DNA of 64,000 nt from Actinosynnema sp. ALI-1.44 (lineage in GTDB: Bacteria; Actinomycetota; Actinomycetes; Mycobacteriales; Pseudonocardiaceae): assembly GCF_001984155.1 (NCBI RefSeq), contig NZ_MTQO01000053.1, forward strand, positions 248,001 to 312,000, in the 5' to 3' direction. Under the pieces are notes generated by a model that ran no database searches, was not told the origin of the DNA, and saw only the letters and a program-made list of their open reading frames with translations. The translations under genes and the position numbers were made by a program. Positions 7,870 through 14,943 of the stretch are shown piece after piece (position 1 is the first letter of the stretch; each line of letters begins with the position of its first letter).

Positions 7870-8409
7870 CTAGAGCCCCAGTGTGGTGATGGCTTTTTCG
7901 GCGACCTGGCGTGCCTTGATGGACTGGGCCTGGTTGGTCGTCACGATCACCGCGGTACCTTCTTTTGCCACGGCGTATGTCGATCCCTTTGCCGCGCCGA
8001 TCGATCCGCCTTTCCAGCCCGCTGGGGACGTCGCGGGGTTGGAGGTGTCGATCGGGGCTGCTTCGTCGACGAGTGCTTTGGCGTTCTTGGCCGTTCCGAC
8101 GTAGACCCGTGCGGTCAGCTGGATGCTGCCGTCCGCGCGGTAGAAGAAGCAGGTCGGGTGGGGTTTGTCCGCCGAGATCCGGACTTTGGTGGCGCGCTGA
8201 CCGTTGGCCTGGGCGACGAAGGCGCTCTCCAGGTATGGGCACGGACCGTCGGCGACGGGTTCCGGCGGAGGCGGGGGTCCCTCAGGTTGGGTGGTCGTCG
8301 GCGCGGACGGTGTGCGCTGTGCGGTCGGCGGCGTTTCCCCTGCGTCGGGGCTGGTCGAGCAGGCAGCCAGGCAACACGCCAGCAGCAGGGCTGAAGTCGT
8401 TCGCTTCAT
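7870..8409 (-). CDS. DUF2020-family lipoprotein
   Basis: 179-residue secreted lipoprotein. The signal sequence MKRTTSALLL is followed by the lipobox LAAC (Cys17), then a Thr/Pro-rich linker and a domain running from CPYLES to a C-terminal IKARQVAEKAITTLGL stretch, with an internal CFFYRADG. This pattern matches the DUF2020 family of Pseudonocardiales and mycobacteria as I remember it. ATG 8409 is chosen because it starts the signal peptide; longer in-frame starts read through non-signal sequence. Function unknown. The gene stands alone between two convergent or divergent neighbours. Confidence 0.75.
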   Translation of the reverse strand: MKRTTSALLLACCLAACSTSPDAGETPPTAQRTPSAPTTTQPEGPPPPPEPVADGPCPYLESAFVAQANGQRATKVRISADKPHPTCFFYRADGSIQLTARVYVGTAKNAKALVDEAAPIDTSNPATSPAGWKGGSIGAAKGSTYAVAKEGTAVIVTTNQAQSIKARQVAEKAITTLGL

Positions 8410-8530
8410 AGGTTCGCCAGTCAACCAGAAACAGTGTGGGCCGCGTCGCACGACTCCTCTGAACCATCTCGGTCCGCCGGGCGTAAATGCCTCCGCACCT
8501 TGCTGAATCCTGCATATGTAAGGGGTACGG

Positions 8531-8941
8531 ATGAACAACGTCCTGAGGCGCAGGGAAGACCTGCTCTCGCTGTTCCGGATTGTTGTCGGGTTGCTGTTCG
8601 TCTGCCACGGGGCCGCCAAGCTGTTCGGCATCCCCTCGGGACGAGTGGTTGCCTTCGGCGTGTGGCCGGGCTGGTATGCCGCTGTCATCGAACTCATCGC
8701 TGGTTCACTCGTGCTGCTCGGGATCGGGACCCGGGTCGCCGCGGTGATCTGCTCGGGTGAGATGGCGTACGCGTACTTCGCCAGTCACCAGCCGAAGGCG
8801 CTGTGGCCGATCGAGAACGGTGGCGAACTCGCCGCGGTCTACAGCTGGATCTTCTTGCTGATCGCGTTCTTCGGACCGGGTACGTGGACACTTGCCCGGC
8901 TGTGGAACAAGCAGAAGCAAACCGCAGCGGTAACCGGCTGA
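8531..8941 (+). CDS. DoxX-family membrane protein
   Basis: 136 residues with four membrane helices and the DoxX signatures RIVVGLLFVCHGAAKLFG (helix 1) and a central GSLVLLGIGTR. DoxX proteins are small quinone-linked or redox membrane proteins; in mycobacteria one associates with superoxide dismutase and a thiosulfate oxidoreductase. None of those partners is nearby. The ATG at 8531 lies downstream of a weak AGGGGTACGG site. Confidence 0.85.
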   Translation: MNNVLRRREDLLSLFRIVVGLLFVCHGAAKLFGIPSGRVVAFGVWPGWYAAVIELIAGSLVLLGIGTRVAAVICSGEMAYAYFASHQPKALWPIENGGELAAVYSWIFLLIAFFGPGTWTLARLWNKQKQTAAVTG

Positions 8942-8978
8942 GAGCAGCCCCTGGGTCCTGGCCCGGCGCTGCCAGGAC

Positions 8979-9668
8979 TCAGGTTTCCAGCAGGCGGTCG
9001 ACCTCGGCCGCCGAGTCGAGCACTATGCACCGCGACACCCGTTCCGCCTCGGCCGCGTCGCCGCCTGCGATGGCGTCCGCTTCGAGCAGGTGCCAGTCCA
9101 GTGCCGCGTTCTGCAGGTTCGGGGGAAACAGCTGCAGCTCGGCCCGGCCGTGCAACACCTCGGTGGTCACTTCGCCGACCTGCACGAACAAGTCGTTGCC
9201 GGACGCCAGGAAGACCAGTCGGTGGAACTCGATGTCGGCCTCGATGAACGCGAGCGGGTCACCGGCGATCGCCTGTTGGCGCATCTTGCCGGCCAGGCGC
9301 AGCAGTTCGCCGCGTTGCTCGGCCGACGCCTTGGTGGCCGCCAGTCCCGCGGCGACCGGTTCGACCGCGGCACGCAACTGGGACATCTGCCCGAGCAGCT
9401 CCCGGCGGTCGGTTCCGGCCAGCCGCCAGCGGATCAGCTGCGGGTCGAACAGGTTCCACTCGGCCACGGGCAGCACGATCAGCCCGATCTTGGGTCGGCT
9501 GCGCACCATCCGCAACGCCTCGAGCACGCGGACCGCTTCCCTGCCCACGGTTCTCGACACGCCGTACTGACTGGTCAGCTCGTCGAGCCGGAGTATCGTG
9601 CCGGGCGGGTACCTGCCGGAGGTCAGCGCGAGGCCGAGCGAGTCCAGCAGATGGGCGTGCAGGGTCAC
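8979..9668 (-). CDS. GntR/FadR-type transcriptional regulator
   Basis: 229 residues: an N-terminal winged helix-turn-helix (about 1-65, with YGVSRTVGREAVRVLEALRMV) and an all-helical FCD ligand domain (about 90-225) with metal-ligand-like Asp and His residues in ADIEFHRLV and DWHLLEAD. Such regulators usually sense sugar acids or other carboxylates. Its start overlaps the stop of ispD by 4 bp (ATGA type), so the two are co-translated, an unusual pairing. Confidence 0.9.
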   Translation of the reverse strand: MTLHAHLLDSLGLALTSGRYPPGTILRLDELTSQYGVSRTVGREAVRVLEALRMVRSRPKIGLIVLPVAEWNLFDPQLIRWRLAGTDRRELLGQMSQLRAAVEPVAAGLAATKASAEQRGELLRLAGKMRQQAIAGDPLAFIEADIEFHRLVFLASGNDLFVQVGEVTTEVLHGRAELQLFPPNLQNAALDWHLLEADAIAGGDAAEAERVSRCIVLDSAAEVDRLLET

Positions 9669-10357
9669 CGCGACTCCAGGAACCGTTCGGCCACAACGAG
9701 GTCGTGCGCGAACGTCACCTTGAGGTTGCGCTGTTCACCGGGCACCCACCGGACCTGGATGTCGGTGAACCGCTCGATACAGGACGCGGTGTCCGTCCCC
9801 ACAAACCCCTCCTCAGCAGCCTGCTCGTAGGCAGCGAGCAACGGCGCCGCCAGAAAACCCTGTGGTGTCTGGACCGCGACCAGCTCTTCGGAGATCGGCG
9901 TGACGTGGCCGTCGGTCGCGAGCGCGAGGTCCTCGCTCGGCAAGCCGGGAATCGCGCCGCCATACCTTCTCGCAGCCCGCAGGACCTGCGCAACAAGATC
10001 GGCACTGACCAACGGGCGGGCGCCGTCGTGGATCAGGACGGTGTCGATCTCACCGGAAGTGATCCGGTCGGCGAGATGCCGCAACGCGGCGAGTTCGGAT
10101 CCTTGGCGCGTGTCACCGCCGGGCACGACGTCGACGTCCATCCCGTCGACGATCTTTTCGACGTGTTCGACGTCCTGGGGGCGCGTGACCAGAACCAGTG
10201 CGCTGATGTCGGGGTGCGCGGCGAAGGCCTCGAGCGACCACGCCAGGATCGGCCGACCGGCGATCGGCAGGTAGACCTTGTTGATGTCCCGACCGACACG
10301 TGTGCCGGAACCGCCTGCCAAGACCACCCCGGCCGCCTGAGTCACACCTTCGATCAT
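9665..10357 (-). CDS. ispD: IspD-type sugar/polyol-phosphate cytidylyltransferase
   Basis: 230-residue nucleotidyltransferase. The N-terminal AAGVVLAGGSGTRVG loop and IN-K in INKVYLPIAGRP bind CTP. IHDGARPL and VQTPQGF are the family's conserved blocks. The classical role is formation of CDP-methylerythritol in isoprenoid synthesis. Usually ispD lies with carD and ispF; here it is co-translated with a GntR regulator and follows a LysR regulator, so it may be a second copy or act on another polyol phosphate such as ribitol 5-phosphate. The start ATG 10357 is preferred to longer forms that would overlap the LysR gene. Confidence 0.82.
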   Translation of the reverse strand: MIEGVTQAAGVVLAGGSGTRVGRDINKVYLPIAGRPILAWSLEAFAAHPDISALVLVTRPQDVEHVEKIVDGMDVDVVPGGDTRQGSELAALRHLADRITSGEIDTVLIHDGARPLVSADLVAQVLRAARRYGGAIPGLPSEDLALATDGHVTPISEELVAVQTPQGFLAAPLLAAYEQAAEEGFVGTDTASCIERFTDIQVRWVPGEQRNLKVTFAHDLVVAERFLESR

Positions 10358-10367
10358 CCCCGTTGTT

Positions 10368-11213
10368 TCACGTTGAACCAAGCGACTGACGGATCTGGGC
10401 CAGCAGCTGCGCCACTCGCCGGTCGGCGGGCGCGCCCGGCCGGTGGATCGCGTAGTACGGCACCGACGGCAGGTCGACAATGGGAACCGTGGCCAAGTCC
10501 GTGCGCACACATCCGTTGACCACGGCGGCACCAACACCGAGCTCGACGAAGTGCAGCATCAACGGCCAACCGCCTGCCTCGACCGCGACCTCCCATTCGA
10601 AGTCCGCGACCAGACGCAGGCGTTCGAGCGTCACCCGCAACGGCTGCGTCGGCAACGGCAGCACCATCCGCGTCCCGGCGAGGTCGCTCAACCGGATCCG
10701 TTCACGCCGCGCCAGCGGATGTTCGTGCGGCACCACCACGACCTGGTCGTACGTCGCGAGCTTCACCGTGTCCAAGTCATCGGGCAGCTCGTCGAGCACC
10801 GACACCCCGAGTTGCGCACGTCCGTCACGCACCAGCGCCAGCGTCTGCGCACGAGACGCGGTGAACAGCCGCAACCGCTCGGACTCACGCGCGATCACGT
10901 CCCCCAACAGATAGAGATAGGCGCCCTGTCCCGCGGCGAGTGCGACTCTGCGCTGTTCACCAGCCAGTTCGGTGAGGAACTGGTCGAGCTGGTCGGCCCG
11001 CTCACGCGCGAACCTGGCCAGCGCCTCGCCCTCGCTGGTCAGCACCAGCCGTCTGCCCTGTCGGACATACAGCGGACGGCCGACGGCCTCGGCGAGTTTC
11101 CGCACCTTGACGTGCAGGGCCGGTTGCGAGATGTGCAGGTCACGCGCGGCAGCGGTGAAGTTCAGCCGCTCGGCGAACACCAGGAACGCGGGCAACGACT
11201 CGCCGGGAAACAT
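10368..11213 (-). CDS. LysR-family transcriptional regulator
   Basis: 281 residues. The N-terminal helix-turn-helix (about 5-62, LNFTAAARDLHISQPALHVKVRKLAEAVG) is typical, with a LysR substrate-binding domain behind it. The ATG at 11213 lies beside a TCAAACT...AGTTTGA dyad that could be its own operator. Ten bases separate its stop from ispD, so LysR, IspD and GntR form one leftward set. The inducer is unknown. Confidence 0.92.
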   Translation of the reverse strand: MFPGESLPAFLVFAERLNFTAAARDLHISQPALHVKVRKLAEAVGRPLYVRQGRRLVLTSEGEALARFARERADQLDQFLTELAGEQRRVALAAGQGAYLYLLGDVIARESERLRLFTASRAQTLALVRDGRAQLGVSVLDELPDDLDTVKLATYDQVVVVPHEHPLARRERIRLSDLAGTRMVLPLPTQPLRVTLERLRLVADFEWEVAVEAGGWPLMLHFVELGVGAAVVNGCVRTDLATVPIVDLPSVPYYAIHRPGAPADRRVAQLLAQIRQSLGST

Positions 11214-11281
11214 AACGTCAAACTATAGGAGCGTCTACTTCAGTAGTTCAGTTTGAGCCTTCCATCCCCCACGATGACGGC

Positions 11282-11848
11282 ATGCACAAGGAGTTACGAC
11301 TCGGCGTGGACTTCGGCCGAGTGATCAACGACGGTTCGTCGCACCCCGGCGGTGACGACACGGTGTTCCTCAGTGGATCCGTAGAGGATGCGATGAGCAC
11401 CCCGGCGATGGCGGGCGCGTTCGACACGCTCGCCAGGCTGACCGAGGTGTTCGGCGGCAAGGTCTGGATCGTGTCCAAGGCGGGCGAGCGGATCCAGGAA
11501 CGCACGATGCAATGGCTTGACCACAACGGTTTCTGGTCCGCGACGGGGATTCTCCGCGCCAACGCTCGGTTCTGCCGCAAGCGCCCGGAGAAAGCAGAGC
11601 ACTGCAAGCGACTCGGCATCACCCATTTCGTCGACGACCGCGCGGACGTGCTGAGCCACATGCGGGGGATCGTGCCGAACCTCTACCTCTTCGGCGCGCG
11701 CAAGGCCGAACCACCGGAGTGGGCAACCCCGACCCTGACGTGGGCGGACGTGGAAACCGCTGTCACTGAAGGAATCGCGGCGGAACCTCCGCGACGAGCC
11801 ACACGCCGTTCTCGGCGAGCCGGAACTCGTGGCCTGCCTCGTGCATAG
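11282..11848 (+). CDS. HAD-like (nucleotidase-type) protein
   Basis: About 188 residues. It begins LGVDFGRVIND, a DxG variant of HAD motif I in which the second Asp is replaced, and has KVWIVSKAG (motif II-like), a Lys-rich stretch and THFVDDRADVL (motif IV-like). Some related actinobacterial proteins are annotated as nucleotidase-like. With the acid/base Asp missing, phosphatase activity is doubtful. The last 86 bp overlap the convergent kptA gene, so its Arg-rich C-terminus is antisense to kptA. Confidence 0.65.
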   Translation: MHKELRLGVDFGRVINDGSSHPGGDDTVFLSGSVEDAMSTPAMAGAFDTLARLTEVFGGKVWIVSKAGERIQERTMQWLDHNGFWSATGILRANARFCRKRPEKAEHCKRLGITHFVDDRADVLSHMRGIVPNLYLFGARKAEPPEWATPTLTWADVETAVTEGIAAEPPRRATRRSRRAGTRGLPRA

Positions 11849-12287
11849 CTTTCGCCTGCACGACAAGGACGACCGGCTTTCCCCTTCTGGCGCCGACACG
11901 TTCCGCCGTGTCCACATCGGATGACAGGTGGACGTCGTTGCGCGCCATAGGTTTCAACCCCTCGGCGCGAATGCGTTCCAGGCTGTCGGCGACGGTCCCG
12001 TGGTACAGCACGTCGGGCGGTCGCTGGGCGGTGAGGCCCAGGTCGACGACGACCGAATGTCCCTGGTTCGCGCGAATCCTGTTCCCGTCCACGGCGAATC
12101 GCTGTTTGTCGTTGCTCGCGACGACGAACTCGAGGTCCTCGCGGCTGAGCACGCCACCACGCCGGGCACACGCCGCCAGCAGTTCTTCGATGTCGACCCA
12201 GCCACCCTCGTCCAACGACAGCCCGATGTCCTCCGGGCGGTGGCGCAGGTGCCGCGACAAGAACTTCGACACCCGCACGACGTTCAC
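11763..12287 (-). CDS. kptA: RNA 2'-phosphotransferase KptA/Tpt1
   Basis: 174 residues. Removes a 2'-phosphate from RNA and transfers it to NAD. Family marks are VSKFLSRHLRHRPEDIGLSLDEGGWV at the N-terminus, RIRANQGHS in the middle, and LYHGT followed by HLSSD in the C-terminal ADP-ribosyltransferase-like half. The bacterial role is uncertain because most bacteria lack the tRNA-splicing pathway that produces the substrate. It overlaps plsC by 4 bp and the convergent HAD-like gene by 86 bp. Confidence 0.93.
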   Translation of the reverse strand: MNVVRVSKFLSRHLRHRPEDIGLSLDEGGWVDIEELLAACARRGGVLSREDLEFVVASNDKQRFAVDGNRIRANQGHSVVVDLGLTAQRPPDVLYHGTVADSLERIRAEGLKPMARNDVHLSSDVDTAERVGARRGKPVVLVVQAKAMHEAGHEFRLAENGVWLVAEVPPRFLQ

Positions 12288-12946
12288 CCGCGCAGTTCCT
12301 TCAGCAACTCCCGCACGCGATCCATGATGACCTCGGTGACCTCGCGCAACAACGCACCGTCGACCTCCTTGCCACGATAGGCACTCAGGTCGATCGGTTC
12401 ACCGACCACCATGTCGACGCGCTTGCGCGGGAACGGCCGGAACTTCCTGCGTCTCGAATCGAAGATCTCCCTGGTTCCCCACCGCGCGGCGGGGATCACC
12501 GGTACGTCGTTGGCCAGCGCCACCCGCGCGATCCCGGTCTTGACCTGCGTCGGCCACCCATCCGGATCCTGGGTGAGCGTGCCCTCCGGGTAGAAGACAA
12601 CGAACCGGCCCATCCGCAACGAATCGGTCGCGCCGCGCAAACTGTCCCCGGCCTTCTCGGTCCCGCGGTACACCGGGATCTGCCCGGCCCCATCGAGAAC
12701 CCGGCCAAGCAACGGAACGTTCCACAACGTGTGCTTCGTGAAGAACCGAGGCACCCGCCCCTGTTGGTGCACGAAGATCGCGTCGACGATCGGATCGATG
12801 TACGAGGGGTGGTTCAACACGAGAAGAGCAGGCCCCTGCGCCGGGAACCGCTCCGCGCCGCGAATGCTCCGACGAGCGAACGCCCACGTGAACGGGTAGA
12901 ACACCGAGGCGAACAGCCCAACCCAGAAACCACCGCGTTCCCGCAC
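12284..12946 (-). CDS. 1-acylglycerol-3-phosphate acyltransferase (PlsC family)
   Basis: 220-residue membrane-associated acyltransferase for phosphatidic acid synthesis. It has the HX4D box in NHPSYID (His46, Asp51), the FYPEGTLTQD block near 117-126 that binds glycerol phosphate, and an N-terminal hydrophobic segment. The region VYRGTEKAGDSLRGA is the usual second block. Co-translation with kptA looks coincidental in function. Several paralogues are common in actinobacteria, so which lysolipid it prefers is open. Confidence 0.9.
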   Translation of the reverse strand: MRERGGFWVGLFASVFYPFTWAFARRSIRGAERFPAQGPALLVLNHPSYIDPIVDAIFVHQQGRVPRFFTKHTLWNVPLLGRVLDGAGQIPVYRGTEKAGDSLRGATDSLRMGRFVVFYPEGTLTQDPDGWPTQVKTGIARVALANDVPVIPAARWGTREIFDSRRRKFRPFPRKRVDMVVGEPIDLSAYRGKEVDGALLREVTEVIMDRVRELLKELRG

Positions 12947-12978
12947 ACCAGAACTCTACCTGGCACCCCGTCAACAAT

Positions 12979-12999
12979 GTGCCGGTTCAGGACCGGCAC
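12979..12999 (-). terminator. Short hairpin overlapping a stop codon
   Basis: GTGCCGG (12979-12985) and CCGGCAC (12993-12999) form a 7-bp stem that overlaps the 3' end of the small membrane protein gene. It may terminate or attenuate that transcript ahead of plsC. Confidence 0.35.
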
Positions 13000-13385
13000 C
13001 TCCGCAGCAGAACACTGCCAAGCCCCAAAGCGACGAGCCCGGCAACATCGATCCACGCCACCCGTTCCAGCTGCGCGTTCACCGGCTGACTCAGCACAGC
13101 CACCAGAACGAATCCGCCAAAACTGACCGCGTTGGCACTGACAGCGGCCGTCCGCAACTGCGGCCGGAACAAGCTGACAAGCAAGCCCACCCCGAGGATC
13201 ACGAACAGCACGGCTCGATGCCTCAGCAACACCGCCATGTCGACGCCATCGATCGACACCCCGTAAGCCGAGCGCGCGAACGAAACCGAGATCGCGCCAA
13301 CCCCGGGCAACAAGTTGATCAGCGCGGCAACCCCAAGGAGGCCCCGCCCGACATTCTTCTCGAATTCCCGCACACCTGAGATCAT
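12987..13385 (-). CDS. Small four-helix membrane protein, unknown function
   Basis: 132 residues with four hydrophobic helices and the string GVDMAVLLRHRAVLF, a hallmark of a small actinobacterial membrane family that is often labelled phosphopantetheine adenylyltransferase in databases without good reason (from memory). No catalytic motif is visible. The ATG at 13385 lies only 6 bp from the divergent AraC start, so each promoter must lie within the other's coding sequence unless both are leaderless or one start is misplaced. Confidence 0.7.
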   Translation of the reverse strand: MISGVREFEKNVGRGLLGVAALINLLPGVGAISVSFARSAYGVSIDGVDMAVLLRHRAVLFVILGVGLLVSLFRPQLRTAAVSANAVSFGGFVLVAVLSQPVNAQLERVAWIDVAGLVALGLGSVLLRRCRS

Positions 13386-13391
13386 CGAGCC

Positions 13392-14147
13392 GTGGACGAC
13401 CGCCCGCTTTCAGAAACGTGCTGTCCTGACGAGCCGACTCTGTGGATACAACCGGGGCGGGCAACCTACCTCGGCCCGGCCCTCGACCTCGACCCCCACG
13501 CGGGAGCAGTCCACTGCCTGGCCCTTGGCATAGACGCCCCCTTCGAACTCCGAGCAGCGGACATAGGAACCCAACGACTCAGAAGCGCCTTCATCCCGGC
13601 CCGAGCCCATCACCACCTGATAGCGACAACCGGCCGGATGCTCTTCACCTACTCGGACACCGATGAACCGAAAACCAGGATGGAAGTCCGAACAAAAACA
13701 ATCGCCTACCACCACCGCGACGAAGAAACCCTCATCCAAACAGTCCACACAACCGGCGCACCCGTACCCCACCCACGACCGAACCGCGCCCCGGACCCCC
13801 GAATCCAAACCGCGATGAGAACCCTCCAAGCCAACCCGAACCTGAGCGCCCCCCAACTAGCAGCCCAGCTCCACCTCTCCCCAACCCACTTCCAACACCT
13901 CTTCACAGCAAACGCGGGAACAACCTTCCGACGCTACCGCCTCTGGACCCGAATGACCCACGTAGCAACAGCGCTCACCACCGGAGCGAACCTGACCAGA
14001 GCCTCCGCAGACGCAGGCTTCGCCTCCCCCAACCACTTCAGCGAAACCTTCCACAAGATGTTCGGCCTGACAGCAAAAACCCTCCTGACCACCAACCCCA
14101 CCATAATCACCCCAAACACCCCACACTCCGCCCGCACACGCAGGTAA
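13392..14147 (+). CDS. AraC-family transcriptional regulator
   Basis: 251 residues with an N-terminal sensing half and a C-terminal double helix-turn-helix (about 140-235) containing LSPTHFQHLFTANAGTTFRRYRL and ASADAGFASPNHFSETFHKMFG. The start GTG at 13392 is needed to keep the N-terminal domain. Base use is odd: the + strand is extremely rich in C and A and poor in G over the second half (for instance 29 C and 7 G in 13861-13920), unlike neighbouring genes. The divergent small membrane gene may be its target. Confidence 0.85.
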   Translation: MDDRPLSETCCPDEPTLWIQPGRATYLGPALDLDPHAGAVHCLALGIDAPFELRAADIGTQRLRSAFIPARAHHHLIATTGRMLFTYSDTDEPKTRMEVRTKTIAYHHRDEETLIQTVHTTGAPVPHPRPNRAPDPRIQTAMRTLQANPNLSAPQLAAQLHLSPTHFQHLFTANAGTTFRRYRLWTRMTHVATALTTGANLTRASADAGFASPNHFSETFHKMFGLTAKTLLTTNPTIITPNTPHSARTRR

Positions 14148-14161
14148 CCCCACCCACGCAA

Positions 14162-14187
14162 CAACGCCAACGCCAACGCCAACGCCA
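14162..14187. repeat. CGCCAA hexamer tandem repeat
   Basis: About four head-to-tail copies of a CGCCAA unit just after the AraC gene. It continues the C/A-rich bias of that region and is probably slippage-derived. Confidence 0.6.
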
Positions 14188-14194
14188 GAAAAGC

Positions 14195-14218
14195 AAAAAA
14201 ACCCCGCCGAAGGCGAGG
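14195..14218 (-). terminator. Rho-independent terminator of the leftward tRNA/gyr region
   Basis: Read on the minus strand: a 7-bp stem CCTCGCC / GGCGGGG with a three-base loop, followed by seven T residues (complement of 14195-14201). It lies downstream of tRNA-Ala and is one of the few terminators here with a proper T-run. Confidence 0.75.
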
Positions 14219-14246
14219 CAAGCTGGTGAAAAACCAACGTAACGGA

Positions 14247-14352
14247 GCTGGGTCGAGAGGAGCTCGCACCGTGGGGGGCTTGGGGGGCTCGGCCCCCCAA
14301 AATAATAGAGGCCGACCCGGCGAAAGTGCGAAGCACTGAGCAGGGTCAGCCC
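14247..14352. repeat. Dispersed structured repeat, copy A
   Basis: About 105 bp, closely similar to copy C at 50409-50518. It holds a palindrome core GGGGGGCTCGGCCCCCC followed by AAAAT, then GACCC...GTGCGAAGCAC...GGGTC, in which a GTGC-GAA-GCAC hairpin is nested inside a GACCC/GGGTC pair. It starts 8 bp beyond the 3' end of tRNA-Ala, reading leftward. Confidence 0.8.
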
Positions 14353-14359
14353 GAGGCCG

Positions 14360-14432
14360 TGGAGACGAGGGGAATCGAACCCCTAACCCCTGCCTTGCAA
14401 AGGCAGTGCTCTGCCAATTGAGCTACGTCCCC
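14360..14432 (-). tRNA. alaT: tRNA-Ala (TGC anticodon)
   Basis: 73 bases, cloverleaf by eye: acceptor GGGGACG pairs with CGTCTCC and shows the G3-U70 wobble that defines alanine tRNAs. The D arm is GCTCAATTGGCAGAGC, the anticodon loop CTTTGCAAG gives TGC, and the T arm is GGGGTTCGATTCCCC, with discriminator A. No CCA is encoded. It is leftward, in the same order as after gyrA in mycobacteria. Confidence 0.97.
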
Positions 14433-14491
14433 GGGTGGGACTCCGAGCCGGTGGCCCAGGCGCGAACCCGGGCCCCCGGCTGGGATGGGTC

Positions 14492-14629
14492 TTACTTGGC
14501 GGCGCCGTTGTTGCCCGCCGGCGCGGTGGCCTCGCGCCACAGGTCGGCCTCAGCCTTCGCGGAACGGCTACGGCGGACCACCAGGAAGATGGCACCTGCA
14601 ACAGCCACCAGTCCGAGAAGCTTCTTCAC
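14492..14629 (-). CDS. DLW-39 family small protein
   Basis: 45-residue peptide between tRNA-Ile and tRNA-Ala, reading MKKLLGLVAVAGAIF at the start, then VVRRSRSAKAEADLWREA and a short NNGAAK tail. The DLW motif and the single hydrophobic segment identify the small DLW-39 family of actinobacteria. The start codon is GTG at 14629, with a strong AAGGAGG ribosome site 6 bp upstream. One membrane helix is predicted at about 4-18. Function unknown; its position downstream of gyrA is conserved. Confidence 0.88.
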   Translation of the reverse strand: MKKLLGLVAVAGAIFLVVRRSRSAKAEADLWREATAPAGNNGAAK

Positions 14630-14715
14630 GTCAGGCCTCCTTCAGGCACATGCTCTTCTTTCCCCAGGTCCCCACACTACGCGACCCAAGCCCTGGCGCG
14701 CAGCGCCTCATCTTT

Positions 14716-14750
14716 CCTGGGGGGCGTGGGGGCTGGGCCCCCCAAAATTA
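14716..14750. repeat. Dispersed structured repeat, partial copy B
   Basis: Only the G-rich palindrome half of the repeat is present (GGGGGGCGTGGGGGCTGGGCCCCCCAAAAT pattern, written here as a degenerate core). It lies between DLW-39 and tRNA-Ile. The second hairpin of copies A and C is missing. Confidence 0.55.
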
Positions 14751-14806
14751 TGACGATCGATGAAGGCCAGTAGCCCCGCTACCGGCACACGTCACCCAAT
14801 CGATCG

Positions 14807-14880
14807 TGGGCCCAGGAGGACTTGAACCTCCGACCTCTTCGTTATCAGCGAAGCGCTCTAACCGCCTGAGCTATGGGCCC
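14807..14880 (-). tRNA. ileT: tRNA-Ile (GAT anticodon)
   Basis: 74 bases. Acceptor GGGCCCA pairs with TGGGCCC, the D arm is GCTCAGGCGGTTAGAGC, the anticodon loop CTGATAAC gives GAT, and the T arm is GGAGGTTCAAGTCCTCC, with discriminator A and no encoded CCA. It lies between the DUF3566 gene and tRNA-Ala, the standard ileT-alaT arrangement after gyrA. Confidence 0.97.
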
Positions 14881-14943
14881 TTGGGAACGTTGAGAAGACT
14901 ACAGCACGCCTTCCCACGCCCCAAAACGGGTATCCCCTTTCCG

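Noticed and set aside
10364-10379. parS-like TGTTTCACGTTGAACC between LysR and ispD
   Set aside because: 13 of 16 match but the palindrome is broken by a shifted base; too weak without ParB data.
14162-14187. Possible CRISPR or regulatory repeat
   Set aside because: Simple CGCCAA hexamer repeat without spacers.
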